Source: a virus. From it: 49,753 bases of DNA. Where the stretch lies: positions 1 to 49,753 of IMG/VR virus record IMGVR_UViG_3300036770_005281; one strand, given 5' to 3'. A program made the translations under genes and the position numbers. The notes under the pieces were generated by a model. The model was not told where the DNA came from. It saw only the letters and a list, made by a program, of their open reading frames with translations, and made no database searches. Positions 46,087-49,753 of this stretch are shown one piece after another. The number at the start of each line of letters is the position of its first letter. The stretch's first letter is position 1.

Positions 46087-46290
46087 ATGAACTTCAGTCT
46101 CAACATCCATCGGGTGACCGACATCATTGTCGGACCTGCCAAGGAAAACAACAGCGGTGCCGGTAGCTACGGTACCTACGCCACGCGGACCATCGAGATC
46201 AAGACGCCGGAAGGCGACTTCGAGCTCACGCTGTTCTCTGAGCACGTGGGTGAGGATCACGAGGGTGAGCTGCTGCAGGTGAAATCATGA
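46087..46290 (+). CDS. Small hypothetical protein, first gene of early operon
   Basis: 67 aa from ATG 46087, directly behind promoter and cassette; a longer in-frame ATG at 46027 would lie in the promoter. The chain is a short beta sheet (NFSLNIHRVTDIIVG, RTIEIKTPEGDFELTLF). As the first gene of an array of tiny ATGA-linked genes it is likely made early and in quantity. Function unknown. Confidence 0.75.
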   Translation: MNFSLNIHRVTDIIVGPAKENNSGAGSYGTYATRTIEIKTPEGDFELTLFSEHVGEDHEGELLQVKS

Positions 46291-46490
46291 GAGGCGTCAA
46301 CCAGTGCCTGGATTGCAAGTACTGGTCCGAGCTCATTGCCAAGTGCAATGGGGACGGGCCGGTGCAGGCGATGTGCCTGAACCGCGCATCACGGAACTTC
46401 AACAAGTACACCGTGGACCGTGTGAGCTGCGACCACTGGGCGCAAGCGCTGCACGGCCGCCGCGTGGACACGCCGGAGGGTCAGCCATGA
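46287..46490 (+). CDS. Tiny Cys-rich (zinc-binding?) protein
   Basis: 67 aa, ATGA overlap. Cysteines occur as CLDC (residues 7-10), C20, C30 and C48 (VSCDHW), with nearby His, a pattern seen in phage 'CxxC...W...CDxW' small proteins. Probable zinc binding. Function unknown. Confidence 0.7.
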   Translation: MRGVNQCLDCKYWSELIAKCNGDGPVQAMCLNRASRNFNKYTVDRVSCDHWAQALHGRRVDTPEGQP

Positions 46491-46654
46491 AGAAGAACAC
46501 CGACCACTGCGTGTTCCGAAACAACGTGCTGTTGTGTTTGCACTGCAACGGCACGTTCACGCTGAAGCTGCCGATGGACATCGATGCCTTGAGCAAAAAG
46601 ACCAAGATGTTCATCAAGCTGCACGAAGACTGCAAAGAAGGGGTACCAGCATGA
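46487..46654 (+). CDS. Tiny hypothetical protein with CXXC
   Basis: 55 aa, ATGA overlap. HCVFRNNVLLCLHCNGTF has three cysteines and two histidines, a possible zinc knuckle, followed by KTKMFIKLHEDCKEG. Function unknown. Confidence 0.65.
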   Translation: MKKNTDHCVFRNNVLLCLHCNGTFTLKLPMDIDALSKKTKMFIKLHEDCKEGVPA

Positions 46655-46932
46655 GCAAGCACACACCTGGACCGTGGACGATACGGGAGAGCGCGACGCA
46701 CATCACAGTGGTCGGGGCGGATAACGAAACGATTTTTCACGACGACAAGCGATGCCCGTCTGTACCAGAGGACGCACGCCTGGTCGCGGCCGCGCCTGAG
46801 CTGCTGGAGGCCCTGAAAATGGCGGTGAGTGCCCTTGAGCGATCAGATTACATCCAGATGGATGGGGACAGCGTTGATGTGATTGACGTCTCTCGCGCCG
46901 CCATCGCCAAAGCAGTGGGGGAGAAGTCATGA
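46651..46932 (+). CDS. Conserved phage protein MSKHTPGPWTI
   Basis: 93 aa. The start MSKHTPGPWTIRE and the segment EDARLVAAAPELLEALKMAV are the signature of one of the commonest small early phage and prophage families. No activity is established. ATGA overlaps both sides. Confidence 0.85.
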   Translation: MSKHTPGPWTIRESATHITVVGADNETIFHDDKRCPSVPEDARLVAAAPELLEALKMAVSALERSDYIQMDGDSVDVIDVSRAAIAKAVGEKS

Positions 46933-47249
46933 GCATGAACACACCCTTCCATCTGCGCCAGCGGGAGTTCAACGCATTCAACGCGGCCAACCCGGCCGTG
47001 TGGGAGTACTTTGAGCGCTTCACGCTGGAGGCCATCAACGCCGGCCATCGCAAGATCAGCCATTGGCTCATCATCAACCGCATCCGCTGGGAGGTGATGA
47101 TCACCACCACCGGCTCGGACTACAAGATCAGCAACGACCACATCGCGTTCTACGCGCGCTTGTTCGTGAAGGTGCACCCGCAGTACCGGTTCATCTTCAA
47201 CCTCAAGCGCATGCGTGACGAACCATGGCACGGGGATATGCCGCTATGA
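46929..47249 (+). CDS. Conserved phage protein with INRIRWE motif
   Basis: 106 aa. The run EYFERFTLEAINAGHRKISH, WLIINRIRWEVMITTTGSDY and ISNDHIAFYARLFVKVHPQY matches a family common in phages and islands ('F.LEAI..G....s..LIINRIRW'), without a proven function. Helical with basic patches; DNA binding is possible. ATGA linked. Confidence 0.75.
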   Translation: MSMNTPFHLRQREFNAFNAANPAVWEYFERFTLEAINAGHRKISHWLIINRIRWEVMITTTGSDYKISNDHIAFYARLFVKVHPQYRFIFNLKRMRDEPWHGDMPL

Positions 47250-47935
47250 GCCCGCTGATCCAGGAGATGGTGAGCCTCGAACCCGAAGAGGCCATCAACT
47301 ACCAGTGGTTCGACATGACCGCTGTTTACCGCCACGAGCAGCACATCAGTGGCGAGCTCCTGGAGCGGCCGCTGCCCTTCCCCAAGACCGCGCTGGTGTG
47401 CGGCTACGAGGGCAGGAAGGTGCTGATCCTGGCCAACCGTGTGGGCACGGTGACTGCGGTGGTGGGCTGGCAGTTTTACGGCAAGTCCTACCACCCGACC
47501 GTGCCGTTCACCTTCATCGTCACACCCGACGGTGTCAAGGTGCGACACGAAGACGGCACCAAGTTCGACTACCGCACCAGTCCCGCCACCGGCGTGCTGG
47601 CCTTCATCTGCGCGTTCCTTGAATCCTTGGACGTGGCCCCCGCCACGGGCTACACGCCGCTCAAGCGCGCGAACTGGGCCAAGAAAATCCGCCAGGGCAA
47701 GGTCCCGTCCTACGACTGGACCACGGTGGTGATCGAGCCGCGCCGACCACGGTCCGAGGACCAGGGTGGCACGCACGCGAGCCCGCGCTGGCACGAGCGC
47801 CGTGGGCATTGGCGCACGCTCAAGTCTGGCAAGCAGGTGTGGGTGAAGAACTGCGAGGTCGGGGACAAGTCGCGCGGCGCGGTGTTCCACGACTACAAGA
47901 TCAACGAGAAGGCCTTTGCGCCGGAGACGACATGA
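47246..47935 (+). CDS. Conserved phage protein with C-terminal ASPR.H.RRGHWR domain
   Basis: 229 aa from ATG 47246 (overlap ATGA). The N-terminal 150 residues are beta-rich with VLAFICAFLESLD. The C-terminal 60 residues (THASPRWHERRGHWRTLKSG, then KQVWVKNCEVGDKSRG) form a basic domain seen in many phage and plasmid hypothetical proteins, often after an unrelated N-terminus. It may bind nucleic acid. Function unknown. Confidence 0.75.
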   Translation: MSPLIQEMVSLEPEEAINYQWFDMTAVYRHEQHISGELLERPLPFPKTALVCGYEGRKVLILANRVGTVTAVVGWQFYGKSYHPTVPFTFIVTPDGVKVRHEDGTKFDYRTSPATGVLAFICAFLESLDVAPATGYTPLKRANWAKKIRQGKVPSYDWTTVVIEPRRPRSEDQGGTHASPRWHERRGHWRTLKSGKQVWVKNCEVGDKSRGAVFHDYKINEKAFAPETT

Positions 47936-48141
47936 CCAATGATGAAACACCAGTGTTCAGTGTCCACGGGCCACGGATCAAGACCCGTAAACCGCGCACG
48001 CTGATTGCCGCCTCGGTGGTCTCGCAAGAGGCCTTCATCGAGATCGACAGCACCCACATGAGCCAGGAGTTCCTGATGAAGCTGATGTACCACGTCGGCC
48101 AGGGCAACATCCGGGTAAAGATCGCGGAGGTGGTGCAATGA
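47932..48141 (+). CDS. Small hypothetical protein
   Basis: 69 aa, ATGA linked. Strands RTLIAASVVSQEAFIEIDS and a helix SQEFLMKLMYHVG end in NIRVKIAEVV. No known family recognised. Confidence 0.65.
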   Translation: MTNDETPVFSVHGPRIKTRKPRTLIAASVVSQEAFIEIDSTHMSQEFLMKLMYHVGQGNIRVKIAEVVQ

Positions 48142-48464
48142 CGGACGCGCAGTTGAAAGAGCTGGCCAAGGAGAACAACTACGAGCCGACCTACGAGCTG
48201 CTGTCCTTTGCTCGGCTGGCGCTGATCAACGCTCGGGCCCTGGACCTGGCGGCAATCGCCATGAACATCCGTGCCGCAGTCCGAGAGGAACGGGAGGCGT
48301 GTGCGGGGATGTGTGAGGACATTGAGGTTGATCAGTGGGCGCTTTACAAAGGACGCCCACCGTACAAAGGCAATGAAGAGGGCCGCGCTGATATGTACGT
48401 TCAAGGCGTAAGCGATGGAGCAGGCAGGTGCGCCGCCGCCATCCGAGCAAGGGAGCAAGCATGA
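48138..48464 (+). CDS. Small conserved early phage protein (REACAGMCE type)
   Basis: 108 aa. The motif REEREACAGMCEDIE followed by a C-terminal GAGRCAAAIRAREQA is typical of a broad phage family ('EREACA..CE......A..IRAR'). Two spaced cysteines may bind metal. ATGA linked. Function unknown. Confidence 0.75.
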   Translation: MTDAQLKELAKENNYEPTYELLSFARLALINARALDLAAIAMNIRAAVREEREACAGMCEDIEVDQWALYKGRPPYKGNEEGRADMYVQGVSDGAGRCAAAIRAREQA

Positions 48465-48730
48465 CCGAGTTCGACACCACCTGCTGCGGTATCCCCTGCA
48501 CGATCCGCGTGACCTACTGGGAGCCCTACGTCCCGGCCAAAGTGAGCGGCCCGCCCGAGCACTGCTACCCAGCGGAGGGCGGCTGCGGGGACTGGGAAAT
48601 CCTCGACCGCAGGGGCCGACCCGCGCCGTGGTTAGAGAAGAAGCTGCAGGGGAACCGCGCCGAATGCGAGCGCCTGGAGCAGGAAGTTTTTGAACACATG
48701 GAGAACCAAACCGATGACTACTACGACTGA
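48461..48730 (+). CDS. Small Cys-rich hypothetical protein
   Basis: 89 aa. TTCCGIPCTIRVTYWEPYVP and GGCGDWEILDRRGRPAPWLE contain four cysteines; the WEP...P...G.P pattern is shared by phage early proteins with a beta-sheet core. C-terminal acidic tail. ATGA linked upstream and overlapping the next gene by 17 bases. Confidence 0.7.
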   Translation: MTEFDTTCCGIPCTIRVTYWEPYVPAKVSGPPEHCYPAEGGCGDWEILDRRGRPAPWLEKKLQGNRAECERLEQEVFEHMENQTDDYYD

Positions 48731-49052
48731 AACCCCCATCGTGATCACCGAGATCACGCCTGTGAGCGAGAGCAAGAAGCGCCCGCGCCGCACGTACAAG
48801 GACGTCGAAAGCGGAGCCTACCGCCGTGGCTGGCAGGAAGGCCGCGAAGCGGCACGCCAGGAGTACGAGGAGGCCTACCGGCTGCTATCAAAGCACGACA
48901 GTGCAACGCTGCTGGAAGTGCACGCCCTGCGCGAGCAGTTGGCCAACATCTCCCTGCGCCGCCTGGCCTGGCAGCGGATCAAAGGACTCTTCGCCGGCTA
49001 CGGCCGCTCGCAGAGCAACAACGAGCTGTTCGATGATTGGGACAAGAAATGA
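48714..49052 (+). CDS. Small helical hypothetical protein
   Basis: 112 aa from ATG 48714. RTYKDVESGAYRRGWQEGRE is followed by a long charged helix (AARQEYEEAYRLLSKHDSAT) and a basic amphipathic RRLAWQRIKGLFAGYG. Function unknown. Confidence 0.65.
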   Translation: MTTTTETPIVITEITPVSESKKRPRRTYKDVESGAYRRGWQEGREAARQEYEEAYRLLSKHDSATLLEVHALREQLANISLRRLAWQRIKGLFAGYGRSQSNNELFDDWDKK

Positions 49053-49258
49053 CTGAGGACAACACACAGGAACTGAAGATCGTCGGCACGTATGAGGCCC
49101 ACTTCATCACCTGCCCCAAGCATGGTGAGCATCACAACAGCATCGTGAGCACGATCAAGGGCCACGAGGGCGCGTGGTGTCAGATTTGCTGGCTGGAGAG
49201 CCTGGGCACGCCGCTGCCGGTGGAAAAGAAACGCGTGCCTTTTGGAGATGGAACATGA
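49049..49258 (+). CDS. Small zinc-ribbon-like protein
   Basis: 69 aa, ATGA linked. [15 protein letters not shown] and [13 protein letters not shown] give CPxHG and CXXC knuckles, a pattern of small phage zinc-ribbon proteins. Function unknown. Confidence 0.7.
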   Translation: MTEDNTQELKIVGTYEAHFITCPKHGEHHNSIVSTIKGHEGAWCQICWLESLGTPLPVEKKRVPFGDGT

Positions 49259-49515
49259 CCAGGCAAAACGAATTCTGCTGGATCGACAAGGATCGGTTCA
49301 AAGAGCTGGTGGAAGGTGGCTCGGTGACCACGACCGTGACATCGCATCGAGCGTTCCTTGATGACGTGCCGCTGTACACGAAGACCGACTATGCGTGGCC
49401 CACCATCGAAGACTACGAGCGCGAGGCCTGGGACGGTAACAAGGTCAACGCGGTCTTTCGGGCCGGCTGGAACATGGCCCGCACGACCAACGATATGTTC
49501 AAGGAGAAGCCATGA
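49255..49515 (+). CDS. Small hypothetical protein
   Basis: 86 aa, ATGA linked. Contains [20 protein letters not shown] and [13 protein letters not shown], reminiscent of 'F..GW.aAR' phage early proteins. Function unknown. Confidence 0.65.
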   Translation: MTRQNEFCWIDKDRFKELVEGGSVTTTVTSHRAFLDDVPLYTKTDYAWPTIEDYEREAWDGNKVNAVFRAGWNMARTTNDMFKEKP

Positions 49516-49753
49516 CCGAGGACCGCGAGTACATCGTGAACATGCACAACCTGGCGGTTCACGAGATGTACAAGAAGCTGCAGGTGATCGTGGAGAGCTA
49601 CGACGGTCCGGTGGTGGTCAACACCTTGCTGATCGTCCTGGCCATGTGCGGGCAGCAAAGCGGCATACCCGACGAGCAGTTCAAGGCCTTCGTGGTCAAA
49701 GAGCTGGACCGACTGATGTTGATCGGAAAGGAGCAAGGCGATGAGCCAACCCA
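49512..49753 (+). CDS. Hypothetical protein, 3' end cut by window
   Basis: At least 80 aa, ATGA linked to the preceding gene and still open at the window edge. Helical ([20 protein letters not shown]) with a hydrophobic segment [14 protein letters not shown]. An ATG at 49741 in another frame with AAAGGAG before it is probably the start of the following gene. Function unknown. Confidence 0.65.
   Translation, partial: MTEDREYIVNMHNLAVHEMYKKLQVIVESYDGPVVVNTLLIVLAMCGQQSGIPDEQFKAFVVKELDRLMLIGKEQGDEPT

Overview
The window is a piece of a GC-rich tailed-phage genome (Caudoviricetes). It carries a P22-like, short-tailed (podovirus-type) virion module, a family A DNA polymerase replication module, and a dense array of small early-type genes. 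There are no bacterial housekeeping genes, tRNAs, rRNAs, CRISPR arrays or insertion sequences. The host is not stated by the sequence; GC-rich codon use and AAGGAG ribosome sites fit a proteobacterium. Terminase genes are not in the window and probably lie upstream, because the first gene enters from the left edge just before the portal gene.

Layout. (1) 1-11433, plus strand: portal, a GroES-like co-chaperonin, scaffold-like protein, capsid-associated proteins and major capsid protein, closed by a strong UUCG terminator. Then come small structural and lysine/glycine-rich proteins, two head-tail adaptor-like proteins, and a free-standing HNH homing endonuclease. (2) 11430-21445: a 22-residue-repeat protein, a long modular tail fibre, accessory fibre genes, a lysis cassette (two holin candidates and a GH24 endolysin), a P22 gp10-like nozzle protein and a C1q-like jelly-roll protein. 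(3) 21554-32323: four very large proteins, likely internal or DNA-ejection proteins, one of them extremely Gln/Ala/Gly-rich. (4) 32280-34426, minus strand: a PD-(D/E)XK nuclease and an SNF2-type helicase, convergent with and overlapping the late genes. (5) 34511-41854: replication genes (a putative ssDNA-binding protein, an AEP-type primase, a UvrD-like helicase whose Walker A motif is split by an in-frame TAA, and a family A polymerase) and a second HNH endonuclease with an AP2 domain. (6) 41951-49753: an AT-hook/ribbon-helix-helix regulator, a GNAT acetyltransferase, an HslV-like Ntn hydrolase, and about 20 tiny genes joined by ATGA or TAATG overlaps.

How the parts work together. The late genes build a P22-like head, neck and tail, possibly with a phage-encoded GroES partner for host GroEL to fold capsid protein. 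The replication genes supply primase, helicases, exonuclease and polymerase. No RNA polymerase or integrase gene is visible, so host RNA polymerase is the likely transcriber; several sigma70-like promoters sit at a fixed distance from an identical 12-base ribosome-site cassette in the early region.

The most unusual signal is at 37861-37963. A 6-base insertion creates an in-frame TAA exactly inside the helicase P-loop, directly after a perfect 11-bp hairpin and flanked by two proline codons. Skipping the TAA and landing on the next proline codon would restore a canonical P-loop. Other points of interest are a possible structured RNA before the primase gene, a Leu at the polymerase position equivalent to E. 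coli Phe762, and short '[KR]GG' motifs shared by many virion proteins.
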